A stretch of 64,000 nt of DNA, taken from NCBI GenBank assembly GCA_001673575.1, contig LZME01000011.1, positions 1 to 64,000 of the forward strand. Reading direction: 5' to 3'. The position numbers were made by a program, and so were the translations under genes. Under the pieces are notes generated by a model. That model saw only the letters and a list, made by a program, of their open reading frames with translations, did not search any database and had not been told where the DNA came from. This DNA is from Mycolicibacter heraklionensis. Lineage in GTDB: Bacteria > Actinomycetota > Actinomycetes > Mycobacteriales > Mycobacteriaceae. Of this stretch, positions 55,225 to 64,000 are shown piece after piece (the stretch's first letter is position 1; each line of letters begins with the position of its first letter).

Positions 55225-55254
55225 ATGACGCCTACTACCAACGGGATTGTCTGA
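55225..55254 (+). other. Nine-codon leader ORF ahead of a PPE gene
   Basis: ATG ACG CCT ACT ACC AAC GGG ATT GTC TGA follows a perfect AGGAGG at 55216-55221 and stops 2 bp before the PPE start, which itself lacks a ribosome-binding site. PPE translation may depend on termination of this mini-ORF. Confidence 0.45.
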
Positions 55255-55256
55255 CA

Positions 55257-56600
55257 ATGGATTTCGCGATGCTGCCGCCAGAGGTCAACTCGAGCCGGAT
55301 GTATTCGGGGGCAGGCGCACAGCCCTTGCTGGCTGCTGCTGCTGCCTGGAGCGCTCTGGCCGCCGAACTGAACAGCGCGGGTGTGGCCTACGACTCGGTG
55401 ATCGACGAGCTGTCCGCCGGCTGGGCCGGGCCCAGCGCCGCAGCGATGGCCGCCGCCGCGGCACCGTACGCCCAGTGGATGCACGCCACCGCCGCCCAGG
55501 CCGAACACACCGCAACGTCGACCCGGACTGCCGCCGCCGCTTATGACGCGGCGTTCGCCATGACGGTGCCTCCCCCGGCGGTCACCGCCAACCGCACTCA
55601 GATGATGTCGCTGCTTGCCACCAACTATCTGGGTCAGAACACCGCCGCCATCGCGGCCACCGACGCCCAGTACTACGAAATGTGGGCCCAGGACGCCGCC
55701 GCCATGTACGGCTACGCCACCAGCTCCGCCGCTGCCACCAGGCTGGTCCCGTTCACCGAGCCCCCGCGCACCACCAATCCCACTGGGACCGCGAATCAGG
55801 CCGGTGCGGTCGGCCAGGCCACCGCCACCGCGGCGGGCAGCCACGCCGACACCGCGGTTTCCGCGATCACCCAGGCCCTGCAGGGCCTCAGCGCGCCGGG
55901 ATCGGCGGCAGCGGGATCGAATGCGGCACTGACCGGTTCGATCGGGTCGGCGGCGGCAATGGAGCCTGGGCTGGCGGCCTCCTACTTGGCGTTGGCCTCC
56001 AGCCTGTTCGGCACCTTCGTCATCGACTCGGCCGGTACCTTCGGCGTGGACGCGGCCGGCACCTTCGGAATCGACCTGATCGGCGTCGGCGAGATCGAGA
56101 GCGAACTGCTGCCGGAGATGGCTTTGGCCAGCGCGATCACCCCGGTGAGCGCCGAACTGGGTGAAGCGGCCACGCTCAGCGGGCTGTCGGTGCCACAGGC
56201 CTGGGCCACCGCGGCGCCGACGACCACCGTGATCCAGCAGGTCGGCGGCGCCTTGCCGACTGCCGCGCAAGCTGCCCTCCCCGCGGCCTCGGCGGGCGCC
56301 TCGGCATTGCCGCTGGCCGCCATCGGCGCAGCCGGGCTGGCCGGTCGGGCCACCGCGGGCCTAGGGCGGGGCCGCGCGACGGCCACCGCGAACCCGAAAA
56401 CCACCCCCAAACGGGCGCCGCGCGCCCTGATCAAACAGCGCGACCAGGCCGAGAAGCCGGAGCAGCCGCCGGTACGGCCGTTGCACGGGCCGATCACGCG
56501 GATCTCCGGTGAGCTGCGGGAACTCGCCGATCTGCGCGATGCCGGGATCCTCACCGAAGAAGAGTTCACCCAGGAAAAGCAGCGCCTCCTCGGCCGGTAG
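55257..56600 (+). CDS. PPE family protein with SHOCT-like C-terminal tail
   Basis: A 447-residue PPE protein. The N-terminal PPE domain opens [20 protein letters not shown] and contains [20 protein letters not shown] and [25 protein letters not shown]-type motif ([10 protein letters not shown]) follows near residue 310. The last 40 residues ([17 protein letters not shown], then KQRLLGR) resemble a SHOCT short C-terminal domain, unusual for PPE proteins. It probably is exported by a type VII system, though no PE partner is adjacent. Confidence 0.88.
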   Translation: MDFAMLPPEVNSSRMYSGAGAQPLLAAAAAWSALAAELNSAGVAYDSVIDELSAGWAGPSAAAMAAAAAPYAQWMHATAAQAEHTATSTRTAAAAYDAAFAMTVPPPAVTANRTQMMSLLATNYLGQNTAAIAATDAQYYEMWAQDAAAMYGYATSSAAATRLVPFTEPPRTTNPTGTANQAGAVGQATATAAGSHADTAVSAITQALQGLSAPGSAAAGSNAALTGSIGSAAAMEPGLAASYLALASSLFGTFVIDSAGTFGVDAAGTFGIDLIGVGEIESELLPEMALASAITPVSAELGEAATLSGLSVPQAWATAAPTTTVIQQVGGALPTAAQAALPAASAGASALPLAAIGAAGLAGRATAGLGRGRATATANPKTTPKRAPRALIKQRDQAEKPEQPPVRPLHGPITRISGELRELADLRDAGILTEEEFTQEKQRLLGR

Positions 56601-56605
56601 CACCC

Positions 56606-57886
56606 ATGGATTTCGCACTGTTGCCACCGGAGGTGAACTCCGGCCGGATGTATTCCGGCGCGGGCGCCGGTCCCTTGCTGGCCGCGGCGTCGTCCTGGGA
56701 TGCGCTGGGCGCCGAGCTACACAGCGCGGGCCTCGCCTACACCTCGGTGCTCACCGAACTGGGTTCCGGCTGGGCAGGCCCCAGTGCGCGGGCCATGGCC
56801 GCCGCCGCAGCGCCGTACGCCCAATGGCTGCAGACCGCCGCGATCCAGGCCGAGGAGACCGCCATCGCGGCCCGCGCCGCCACCGCCGCCTACGAGTCAG
56901 CTTTCGCCATGACCGTGCCCCCACCGGTGATCGCCGCCAACCGCAGCCTGCTGATGACCCTGGTCGCGACTAATTTCCTGGGCCAGAACACGCCCGCGAT
57001 CGCCGCCGCCGAGGCCCACTACTACGAGATGTGGGCCCAGGACGCCACCGCCATGTACGGCTATGCCGCCGGTGCCGCCACCGCCGGCAGGCTCAGCCCG
57101 TTCCAGCAGCCACCGCGCACCACCAACTCCGCCGCTACGTCGGCGCAGTCAGCGGCCGTCATGCATGCGGCCGCCACCACCTCCGAGGGTCACGGGGAGA
57201 GTGCTATCACCACCCTCACCCATGCGCTGGAGTCCTCGTCGGCCGTGGCCGAGGCCATCGGCGCCGACGCGCTCTTGATCAGCGAACCCGCGATGGAGGT
57301 CGGCATCGCCGGTGTCGAGCTGGTTGTCGACTCGATGGGCACGTTCGGCGTCGACGCGCTCGGCACGTTCCTGTTCGACGCGATGGGCGCCGCCGAGGTG
57401 GGCCAGGAATTGCTGCGCGCCGCCATGGCGGGTGCGCTGCCGGTCTCGGCGAACTTCGCCTCGGCGACCTCGATCAGCGGGCTGTCGGTGCCACTGGCCT
57501 GGGCCTCTGCCGCGCCGGCGGCGGTGGCGGTGGCGCCGCAGATCGGCATGTCGCTGGTGTCCGTCGGTACCGCCGCCGCCACCTCGGCTGTTCCGGCCGT
57601 GGCCGCCGGTGAGACGGTGATCCCCGCGGCAGGGATGGCCGCAGCCGGGGTGGCCGGACGGGCCGGGGCCGGCGCCACCCGGGGGGCCCGCATCCCGACT
57701 GCCGGCACCGTCACCCCGCCGCCGGTACCACGGCCCGGCGAGCTGCCGGAGGTGCCCGCGTCCTCGGCGTTCGGCCTGCTGATGGGCGCCGACATTGAGC
57801 TGCGTGAGCTGGCCGAACTGCGCAACGCCGGGATTCTCACCGACGAGGAGTACGCGCTGGAGAAGCGCAGCCTGGTCGGACGTTAG
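56606..57886 (+). CDS. PPE family protein with SHOCT-like C-terminal tail (paralogue)
   Basis: A 426-residue paralogue of the preceding gene, 5 bp downstream and so in one operon. PPE opening [44 protein letters not shown] motif [11 protein letters not shown]-terminal tail [17 protein letters not shown], then KRSLVGR. The start has no ribosome-binding site, so translation is likely coupled. Its stop overlaps the convergent SRAP gene by 4 bp. Confidence 0.88.
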   Translation: MDFALLPPEVNSGRMYSGAGAGPLLAAASSWDALGAELHSAGLAYTSVLTELGSGWAGPSARAMAAAAAPYAQWLQTAAIQAEETAIAARAATAAYESAFAMTVPPPVIAANRSLLMTLVATNFLGQNTPAIAAAEAHYYEMWAQDATAMYGYAAGAATAGRLSPFQQPPRTTNSAATSAQSAAVMHAAATTSEGHGESAITTLTHALESSSAVAEAIGADALLISEPAMEVGIAGVELVVDSMGTFGVDALGTFLFDAMGAAEVGQELLRAAMAGALPVSANFASATSISGLSVPLAWASAAPAAVAVAPQIGMSLVSVGTAAATSAVPAVAAGETVIPAAGMAAAGVAGRAGAGATRGARIPTAGTVTPPPVPRPGELPEVPASSAFGLLMGADIELRELAELRNAGILTDEEYALEKRSLVGR

Positions 57887-58758
57887 AACAGATGGGCCTG
57901 TTCGGGTTGCGGCTCGGCCGGTGCGATCAGTTCGGGTGAGTTGTTTCGCACGCTGTTGACCAGCGTCGAGACCTCACGCACCGCGATCCCGGTCACGTCC
58001 GGCGGCTGGGAAAGCAGCGTGGTGTCGACGCCAGCATCCGGGTCCAGCCAAGTGTCCCAACGATCTTCGGGCAACAGCAACGGCATCCGATCATGAATGC
58101 CGGCAAGTTCCCCGACGGCCGCGGTGGTGATGATCGCGAAGCTCAGCACCGCGTCGGACACCCGGTTGGGGCGCCAGACCGACCACAGCCCGGCCGCATA
58201 CAGCATCGCGCCGTCACCGTGGATGTAGAACGGTGTCTTGTGGGCCCCTCCTCCGGTTCGAGGCCCTTCAGCGCGCCATTCGTAGTAGCCGTCCATCGGC
58301 ACCAGGCAGCGGCGCCGCTCGACGGACGCCGAGAACGCCGGTGAGGTGGTGACCTTGTCGGCACGGGCGTTGATCAGCAACGGACCGCCGGACGCCGGTG
58401 CCCCGCCGGGACCGGCTTTAGCCCACGACGGCACCAGCCCCCAGCGCATCAGCCGCAGCCGCCGAGTCGGTACATCGCCGGGTTGATGCGGCGGTTCCAG
58501 CTTCGCCTCTCCTCCGTCGAGCCTCGCTGAACCGCCGGGTTGATGCGGCGGTTCCAGCTTCGCCTCTCCTCCGTCGAGCCTCGCTGAACCGCCGGGTTGA
58601 TGCGGCCCAGCGCGCCGGCTGACCAGGGTCGCGACGCCGTCGGTGGGTGCCACGTTGTAGTTCGGGCCGGCGTCTGCGTCGGCCGGTATCTCGTTGATCG
58701 CATCGATACGCGTGGCCAGCAACGCCGGATCGGTGGTTACCGCGAAACGCCCGCACAT
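57883..58758 (-). CDS. SRAP-domain (HMCES/YedK) abasic-site protein, with 38-residue repeat insertion
   Basis: A 291-residue SRAP protein that crosslinks to abasic sites in single-stranded DNA. The catalytic Cys is residue 2 (MCGRF, after Met removal). [14 protein letters not shown] and IHDRMPLLL supply the Asn, Glu and His of the family active site. Residues about 55-92 are two tandem copies of the 57-bp repeat, inserted in a loop between LVSRRAG and [12 protein letters not shown]. Outside this the protein is normal. M. tuberculosis Rv3226c is the probable counterpart. Confidence 0.9.
   Translation of the reverse strand: MCGRFAVTTDPALLATRIDAINEIPADADAGPNYNVAPTDGVATLVSRRAGPHQPGGSARLDGGEAKLEPPHQPGGSARLDGGEAKLEPPHQPGDVPTRRLRLMRWGLVPSWAKAGPGGAPASGGPLLINARADKVTTSPAFSASVERRRCLVPMDGYYEWRAEGPRTGGGAHKTPFYIHGDGAMLYAAGLWSVWRPNRVSDAVLSFAIITTAAVGELAGIHDRMPLLLPEDRWDTWLDPDAGVDTTLLSQPPDVTGIAVREVSTLVNSVRNNSPELIAPAEPQPEQAHLF
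58483..58596 (-). repeat. Two tandem 57-bp in-frame coding repeats in the SRAP gene
   Basis: Units 58540-58596 and 58483-58539 are identical at every base and are read on the minus strand as [19 protein letters not shown] twice, then PGD. Both keep the frame. The unit is one base different from the adnA copy. Confidence 0.93.
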
Positions 58759-58774
58759 ACCTTCATGGTGACAG

Positions 58775-59500
58775 CTAATCGATCCGGGTGGCCGCGACCG
58801 CCCAGAACGGCATGTGCACCAGGTTGTCTTCGAGCAGCGGTTGCAGGTATGCGAACCGTTCGGCCAGCGCGCGGACACCTGCCACCAGGTCCTCGCGGCC
58901 CATCGACTCCATCACCGCGATCATGTCGGTGAAGGCAGCGGGATCGAACGTCCCCTGATAGGTCGTGGTCCCGATGTGGTCGATACGCCACCCGGCGGAT
59001 TCGAGCAGCGGACCAAAGCGCTCCGGGGACAAACCGTCCAACTGCCAACCGTTGACGTTGTGGCGGCCGGCTTCGAACATGAACAGGCGGGCTTGAGGCT
59101 TGGTCGCCCGGTGCAGGTTGCGCGCGTAGCGCAACTGAGTTTCTTCATCGTCCTGGAACAGGTGGTAGAACGCGCTGTCGACCACGGTGTCGAACCGGCC
59201 GTCGAATCCGACGAGGTCAACCGCGTCGGCCACCTGGAAATCCACCGTCACACCGGCTTGCGCGGCGTTACGCTGCGCGACCGCGATGGCAGCCGGAGAA
59301 TGGTCGAGCCCCGTGGTCGAATAGCCATGAGCCGCATAGTGAATCGCGTGGTGACCCGAGCCGGTTCCAGGGTCGAGAACTTCCCCGCGCAGCGCTCCGC
59401 ACGCCACCAATTGCTGCACTACCGGCTGCGGACGGCCGATCTCCCACGGCTCTGGAGGGCTGGCCGGCGGCTCGCCGCCGAGCTCGGTATCGCTGTTCAT
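58775..59500 (-). CDS. Class I SAM-dependent methyltransferase
   Basis: A 241-residue methyltransferase with the SAM-binding motif VLDPGTGSGHHAIHYA (motif I) and LDHSPAAIAVAQRNAA, then FQVADAVDL. The substrate is unknown; the fold resembles small-molecule (thiopurine-like) methyltransferases. It starts 16 bp from the SRAP gene on the same strand and may share its transcript. ATG 59500 is chosen; a TTG at 59509 is in frame. Confidence 0.82.
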   Translation of the reverse strand: MNSDTELGGEPPASPPEPWEIGRPQPVVQQLVACGALRGEVLDPGTGSGHHAIHYAAHGYSTTGLDHSPAAIAVAQRNAAQAGVTVDFQVADAVDLVGFDGRFDTVVDSAFYHLFQDDEETQLRYARNLHRATKPQARLFMFEAGRHNVNGWQLDGLSPERFGPLLESAGWRIDHIGTTTYQGTFDPAAFTDMIAVMESMGREDLVAGVRALAERFAYLQPLLEDNLVHMPFWAVAATRID

Positions 59501-59592
59501 CGCCCCCAACTGTGCGTGAGTCCGGTTAACGAAAACCGAACGCGCGGTGTACGAACGGCGTCAGTCGTCCCGGTGATGGCAAGATCGCCGCT

Positions 59593-60639
59593 GTGCACCT
59601 CTCCGTCCTCGATCTCACGCCGGTCCGCACCGACCAGTCCACCTCGAATGCAGTGGCGGCGACGATGCGACTCGCGAAGATCGCCGACGATCTCGACTAC
59701 ACCCGGTACTGGGTTGCCGAGCACCACAACATTCCGTCGGTTGCCGCCACCAGCCCGGCGGTGCTGACCGCAATGATCGCTGCCGCCACGTCGCGTATCC
59801 GGGTGGGCTCGGGCGGAGTGATGCTGCCCAATCACGCGCCGCTGGCTGTGGCCGAGCAGTTCGCGCTGCTGGAGGCCGCCCATCCCGGCCGTATCGACCT
59901 GGGTATCGGACGCGCTTCCGGCGCCGACCTGGTGGCATCGACGGTGTTGCGGGGCGGGCGCGGCGACCACGGCAACCAGGGCCTCAATGACTTCCCCGAC
60001 AACCTCTCCGATGTGGTCGCCCTGCTGGGCAACGCGGGCGTATCGGTGCAACTGCCGGACCGCGACTACCTCCTGCGGTCGACGCCGTGCGCGGTGTCGA
60101 GGCCACGCGTGTACGTGCTGGGATCCTCGATGCAGTCGGCTCAAGTCGCCGCGGCTAAGGGACTGCCCTACGTATTCGGGCATCACCTGTTCGGCGAACA
60201 CACCGACGAGGCACTGGCGCACTACCGATCGCAGTTCGTCCCGAGCGAGTTTGCCGACCAGCCGACCGCCTTTCTGACCGTCAACGCCGTGGTTGCTGAA
60301 ACACACGACGAGGCAATGGCTTTGATCCTTCCGTACCTGCGATTGCAGGCTCACACGGCGACCGGACATCCACCCGCCCGCCTGGAACTGGTCGAAGACG
60401 CCGAGCAGTCGACTCTCACGCCGCAGCAACAGCGCGTCGCGCAGGGCGAACTCTCACGCGCGGTGGTCGGCACGCCAGCCGAAGCGCTCGGGCAGCTGCG
60501 CCAATTGGCCGACCGCTTCGGCGTAGACGAGTTGATGCTCAACCCGGTCGCCTCAAGCCGGCGAGGCTCCGCTGCCGCCAGCGCGCCGGGGCGTGAAGTC
60601 ACGTTGCGGCTATTGGCCGACGCCGCGTCGGCAAAGTGA
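59593..60639 (+). CDS. LLM-class flavin-dependent oxidoreductase
   Basis: A 348-residue luciferase-like monooxygenase of the group 1 family: YTRYWVAEHHNIPSVAATSP, VGSGGVMLPNHAPLAVAEQF, RIDLGIGRASGAD. Such enzymes use FMN or F420 with a substrate not deducible here. GTG 59593 is used. It is divergent from the methyltransferase. The 219 bp after its stop, up to the PE gene, hold no recognised gene; they would contain the PE promoter. Confidence 0.85.
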   Translation: MHLSVLDLTPVRTDQSTSNAVAATMRLAKIADDLDYTRYWVAEHHNIPSVAATSPAVLTAMIAAATSRIRVGSGGVMLPNHAPLAVAEQFALLEAAHPGRIDLGIGRASGADLVASTVLRGGRGDHGNQGLNDFPDNLSDVVALLGNAGVSVQLPDRDYLLRSTPCAVSRPRVYVLGSSMQSAQVAAAKGLPYVFGHHLFGEHTDEALAHYRSQFVPSEFADQPTAFLTVNAVVAETHDEAMALILPYLRLQAHTATGHPPARLELVEDAEQSTLTPQQQRVAQGELSRAVVGTPAEALGQLRQLADRFGVDELMLNPVASSRRGSAAASAPGREVTLRLLADAASAK

Positions 60640-60858
60640 ACAACAAGTGAAGACAAACCAACGCCAGTGGGCTGCTCGGTGAATGTTTCGGGTGTCTTTT
60701 CCAACTGTCAATGAACAACTGCTGACAGTCTCCGAAAAGTCCGCTTCCAGGCTGCGTGTCGGGTGTCAGATCGCATAACGTCGGCTCTGCGCCAAGGGCG
60801 TACGCGATCTGCAATATGGCGATCGCGGAAAAGGGAAAGACCTCGACGAGGAGCCTTC

Positions 60859-61158
60859 ATGTCGTTCGTCACAACGCAACCCGAAACGTTGCTGGCCGCC
60901 GTCGCCAACCTGCGAACCATCGGTTCGTCGCTGGCCGCTCACAGCGCCGCTGCGGCAACACCCACCACCGGTGTGGTCCCGGCAGCCGCTGACGAGGTTT
61001 CCGCGCTGACCGCTGCCCAGTTCGCCGCTCATGGCCAGACCTACCAGGCCGTGAGCGCACAGGCCGTGGCCGTCCACGAAATGTTCGTCAACGCCCTGAC
61101 CAACGGAGCCAACGCATACGCCGCTACTGAGGCTGCCAACGCAGCCGCGGCCGGTTAG
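60859..61158 (+). CDS. PE family protein
   Basis: A 99-residue protein consisting only of a PE domain: MSFVTTQPETLLAAVANLRTIG, with PAAADEVSALTAAQFAAHGQTYQ and a Tyr-Ala motif. PE domains pair with PPE partners for type VII secretion (YxxxD/E-type signal near the end). GAGGAG about 7 nt upstream supports ATG 60859. It is followed by two PPE genes and is probably their partner. Confidence 0.9.
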   Translation: MSFVTTQPETLLAAVANLRTIGSSLAAHSAAAATPTTGVVPAAADEVSALTAAQFAAHGQTYQAVSAQAVAVHEMFVNALTNGANAYAATEAANAAAAG

Positions 61159-61167
61159 GCGACGGCG

Positions 61168-62349
61168 ATGAACTACTTGTCGTTGCCGCCAGAGGTGACC
61201 TCCACCATGATCTACTCCGGCCCCGGTTCGGAGCCGATGGTGGTGGCCTCCTCGGCCTGGAGCGCGCTTGCCGCTGAACTGAAAACCATTGCGGCCGAGT
61301 ACCGGTCGGTCATCAATCTGTTGACCTCCGAAGAATGGCTGGGACCGGCATCAGCGGCGATGGCTACAGCGGCCGCGCCCTACGTGAACTGGATGGAACT
61401 CACTGCCGCGCAGGCCGAGCAGACCGCCGCTCAGGGCCGTTCCGCGGCAGCCGCCTACGAGGCGGCCCACGCCCAGACGGTTCCGCCGGTAGCCGTCACA
61501 GCCAACCGCCAGTTGCTACAGCAGTTGGTGGCCACCAACATCCTCGGGCAGAACACCCCGTCGATCGCGGCCACCGAAGCCGAACACAGCGAGATGTGGG
61601 CACAAGACACCATGGCGATGTACGGCTATCAAGCCCAGTCCAGCGCCGCCACCGAACTGAGCGAATTCACCTCGCCGCCGAATCCGACCAACCCGGGCTC
61701 GGAGGCCGGCCCTGCCACCAATGCCAACCAAGCGGCACCGGCGTCGTCGGCCTTGCAGAACCTGTTCCGCCCGATGTCGGCCGAGAGCACGGGCAACCCC
61801 GCGCAGGACATCCTCGACGACCCGAACTACCAATTGGGCAACGAGACCATGGATTCGCTGCTGACCCATGCGAACCTCCAGTCGAACAACCTCTGTGCGG
61901 TCTGGCGTGGTGTCAGCGGTGTGCTCGGCCTGCAGAAGCTTTTCGCCGACGGCGCCAAGGCAGCATCAGCGGGAGCCTCCGGCGCGGCGGCCGGTGCCGC
62001 CAACGCCGCCTCGGGCGCCGCCAGCGCCGCCTCGGGCGCCGCCTCCGGTGCCGCCAGCGCCGCCTCGGGTGTCGCGGGCTCACTCGGTGGCCTCTCGGTG
62101 CCGCCAAGCTGGACTGTTCCATCGGCGCCATTGACCGCCCTGGGCCCGGTATCGGGAGGAACGTGGCAGCCGATCGGCGGCGCCGCCGCCGGCGGAATCC
62201 TTGGCGGTGCCCCGATGGCTCCCCCGATGGGGATGGCGGGGATGCCGGCAGGAGCTGCGGGCGCCGCAGGCGCCGGCTTCAAGGGCTTCGGCGGGCCCCG
62301 CTACGGGAGCCAGCTAACCGTCATGCCGCGCCGTCCGTTCGGCGGATAG
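61168..62349 (+). CDS. PPE family protein (SVP type)
   Basis: A 393-residue PPE protein, 9 bp behind the PE gene. Opening MNYLSLPPEVTSTMIYSGPG; NILGQNTPSIAATEAEHSEMW; GGLSVPPSW. A striking Ala-Ser-Gly tract of period-7-like repeats (AASGAASAASGAASG) lies near residues 272-305, ahead of a Gly/Met-rich tail. Exported by an ESX system in complex with the PE protein (inference). Confidence 0.92.
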   Translation: MNYLSLPPEVTSTMIYSGPGSEPMVVASSAWSALAAELKTIAAEYRSVINLLTSEEWLGPASAAMATAAAPYVNWMELTAAQAEQTAAQGRSAAAAYEAAHAQTVPPVAVTANRQLLQQLVATNILGQNTPSIAATEAEHSEMWAQDTMAMYGYQAQSSAATELSEFTSPPNPTNPGSEAGPATNANQAAPASSALQNLFRPMSAESTGNPAQDILDDPNYQLGNETMDSLLTHANLQSNNLCAVWRGVSGVLGLQKLFADGAKAASAGASGAAAGAANAASGAASAASGAASGAASAASGVAGSLGGLSVPPSWTVPSAPLTALGPVSGGTWQPIGGAAAGGILGGAPMAPPMGMAGMPAGAAGAAGAGFKGFGGPRYGSQLTVMPRRPFGG

Positions 62350-62364
62350 CGCCCAGGAGACTTG

Positions 62365-63567
62365 ATGATCGACTACGGGGCGCTGCCACCGGAGGTCAAT
62401 TCCGCACGGATGTACGCGGGAGCCGGCTCCGGTCCACTGTTGGCAGCCGCGGGGGCCTGGGATGTCCTGGCCCAAGAGGTGAGCGTTACCGCTGCCGCGG
62501 TGGATATGACCATCGCAGATCTGACCAGTGGTCCGTGGCGTGGGCCGTCTGCAGCCGCCATGGCGGCTGCAGTGCTGCCCTTCACCACGTGGTTCAGGGC
62601 CACCGCCGGGCAGGCCGAGCTCGCGGCCTCCCAAGCCAGGGCCGCCGCGGCCGCTTTCGAAGCAGCGTTCGCAATGACGGTTCCTCCTCCCGTCGTACTG
62701 GCCAACCGAATCCAGCTGATGACGCTGGTTGCCACCAATTTCTTCGGTCAGAACACCCCGGCAATCGCAGTGACCGAAGCGCACTATGCGGAGATGTGGG
62801 CTCAGGATGCCACCGCGATGTACACGTACGCGGCCGGCTCCGCAGCGGCAACCCAGCTGTCGGAATTCGCCTCGCCGCCGCAGACTACCAATCCGGCCGC
62901 AACCGCCGAACAGGCCGCCGCCGTCACCAAGGCTGCCGGCAACTCGGCGGCATCGCAGGCGTTGACCACGGCTCAGTCGCTCGCCGAGGCGAGCCCGGGG
63001 GCGGGGACGCCAACCGTCCCGGGCGGCGGAACCGTGCCCTCCCTCACGGCCCTCGAGCCATGGATCCATCAGCTGACGTCCTACACCCGCCTCGCCAACT
63101 CGGCCCTGGGGCTGAACCGGATCGGGGTGTCCGGCAGCCAGGGAGCGCTCTACGGATGGAGCGAATCCGGGTCGTCCTTCGCGGCCGTCAGGGAATTCCT
63201 GGGCGGGCTACCGAAAGCAGCCGAGGCTGCGACCAAGGGCGTGGGGACCGCCGCTGCCCACACCCCGGGTTTCGGCGCTGCGACGCCGTCGGCCTCCATC
63301 GGCCGCGGCATGCAGATCGGCGGATTGTCGGTGCCGCGGAGTTGGCCGGTCATTCCCCCTTCGGCCAATCAGGTCGCGGCGACGCTGATCTCCAGCCGGG
63401 TGGCCGCCGAGTCCGTTGAGATGCCCCGCGCTGCGATGGCAGGTATGGGCGGTCTTGCAGCGTTGCCGGCGGCCGCCGGCGGCGGCGGTGGGCCCACCGG
63501 CTTCCGATTCGTTCCCCGATACGGCTACCGCCACCGGGTGATGAACCGGCCGCCCAGCGCCGGATAG
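62365..63567 (+). CDS. PPE family protein (SVP type, second)
   Basis: A 400-residue PPE protein: [51 protein letters not shown] near residue 314. The tail ends with GFRFVPRYGYRHRVMNRPP. ATG 62365 follows AGGAG by 5 nt. It lies 15 bp behind the preceding PPE gene, so PE-PPE-PPE form one operon. Confidence 0.92.
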   Translation: MIDYGALPPEVNSARMYAGAGSGPLLAAAGAWDVLAQEVSVTAAAVDMTIADLTSGPWRGPSAAAMAAAVLPFTTWFRATAGQAELAASQARAAAAAFEAAFAMTVPPPVVLANRIQLMTLVATNFFGQNTPAIAVTEAHYAEMWAQDATAMYTYAAGSAAATQLSEFASPPQTTNPAATAEQAAAVTKAAGNSAASQALTTAQSLAEASPGAGTPTVPGGGTVPSLTALEPWIHQLTSYTRLANSALGLNRIGVSGSQGALYGWSESGSSFAAVREFLGGLPKAAEAATKGVGTAAAHTPGFGAATPSASIGRGMQIGGLSVPRSWPVIPPSANQVAATLISSRVAAESVEMPRAAMAGMGGLAALPAAAGGGGGPTGFRFVPRYGYRHRVMNRPPSAG

Positions 63568-63580
63568 GCGCTGGGCGCGT

Positions 63581-64000
63581 TCAGATCAACGCGCCCAGCA
63601 ACGCGAGAGGCAGGATTCCCATGCCGACGGCCAGCGGGAGGCCGATGGCGTCGAGGAGATCACCGTCGGCCAACTCCGTGGCGAAGATGTCGAAGCTGAC
63701 CTGGGGCAGGTTGAACAACAGCGCGGTGCCCACATCCAGCAGCGGAATGCCGGTATGGGGTGGGAAGGTGCCGAAAATGTCGTCCAGCGTGGGGAAGTAC
63801 GAGAAGAAGTCCGCCGTCTGGGTGTCCGAGATCGCGTTGATGAAGCCCTCCATCTCCGCCATGAAGGCTGGCGGCGCGGTGGTCGGGTTCACGATCTCGT
63901 CGAAGAAGTCGGAGACGCCCTGCTGCCAGGCATTGCTCAGGGCCTGCGGCAGGTCCTGCATGAGGGCCGACAGCGTGGCCGGATCCGGCAGGAATCCCAA
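63581..64000 (-). CDS. Partial gene of unknown function, cut by the window edge
   Basis: At least 139 residues, C-terminal part only; the start lies beyond base 64000. Seen: amphipathic helices (ALMQDLPQALSNAWQQGVSD), Phe- and Pro-rich middle (FFSYFPTLDDIFGTFPPH), and a hydrophobic tail ending LPLAVGMGILPLALLGALI, possibly a membrane anchor. It is convergent with the last PPE gene (13 bp apart). No family was recognised. Confidence 0.55.
   Translation of the reverse strand: MGFLPDPATLSALMQDLPQALSNAWQQGVSDFFDEIVNPTTAPPAFMAEMEGFINAISDTQTADFFSYFPTLDDIFGTFPPHTGIPLLDVGTALLFNLPQVSFDIFATELADGDLLDAIGLPLAVGMGILPLALLGALI

Noticed and set aside
61970..62090. Repeated Gly/Ala/Ser codons in a PPE gene as a CRISPR or minisatellite
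   Set aside because: Short degenerate coding repeats typical of PE/PPE proteins; no regular spacers.
61335..63419. 694-codon frame overlapping two PPE genes
   Set aside because: Arg/Gly-rich read-through of the wrong frame; the PPE frames have conserved motifs and ribosome-binding sites.

Overview
The window is high-GC actinobacterial DNA from a Mycobacterium-group organism. Evidence is WhiB1 and WhiB7, the SigH/RshA pair, mycoredoxin, the AdnA/AdnB motor-nuclease pair, the PdtaS sensor kinase, a 24-residue ribosomal protein of the bL37 type, and PE/PPE proteins. From about 8.9 to 49.2 kb the gene order follows, from memory, the M. tuberculosis stretch Rv3193c to Rv3224B. The flanks (0-8.9 kb and 49.2-64 kb) are accessory: a Baeyer-Villiger monooxygenase operon, decayed genes, TetR-controlled stress genes, and a PE/PPE cluster. 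No IS element or CRISPR array was seen; the species was not identified.

Layout. 0-5.6 kb: a PH-like membrane protein, a monooxygenase-TetR operon with a 15-nt palindromic operator, an AtoE-type fatty-acid transporter and a mycothiol-dependent-isomerase-like protein. 5.6-6.6 kb: two wrecked genes, including a CYP102-type P450-reductase fusion cut down to its two ends. Then an initiator tRNA gene, a small membrane protein and two MpaB/DUF2236 proteins. 8.9-18.2 kb: UPF0182 membrane protein, PDZ/Lon-like protease, DUF2342 metalloprotease, acyltransferase, TetR, E1-like protein and ABC1 kinase. 18.2-29.9 kb: whiB7 with a uORF/terminator leader, uvrD2, mrx1, nudC, a K+ channel, adnB and adnA. 29.9-44.3 kb: lipV, alkyltransferase-like protein, moeZ, DUF3152 zincin, TetR, AraC, rhlE, a ParA homologue, phosphatase, entC and a lipid kinase. 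44.3-49.2 kb: whiB1, pdtaS, a biotinyl-domain protein, a Pro-rich secreted protein, bL37, rshA, sigH and ybaK. 49.2-55.1 kb: STAS, CsbD, TetR, SDR, amidinotransferase and a two-component system. 55.3-64 kb: two PPE proteins with SHOCT-like tails, an SRAP protein, methyltransferase, LLM oxidoreductase, PE-PPE-PPE and a truncated gene.

The most unusual signal is a near-identical 57-bp repeat lying inside three separate protein-coding genes: adnB, adnA, and the SRAP (HMCES) gene, where it is tandemly doubled. All copies have the same orientation and reading frame and add 19 residues each. Its ends are imperfect inverted repeats. It looks like a coding-sequence-tolerated palindromic element comparable in concept to the Rickettsia palindromic elements, and all three hosts here act on damaged or broken DNA.

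Other regulatory structure. Four palindromes GTTTAC-N3-GTAAAC (one with a mismatch) surround a TetR gene, a CsbD gene and a STAS gene and define a likely local regulon. SigH-like promoter motifs precede sigH and mrx1. Two CRP-like sites precede the whiB1 promoter. whiB7 has an attenuator.
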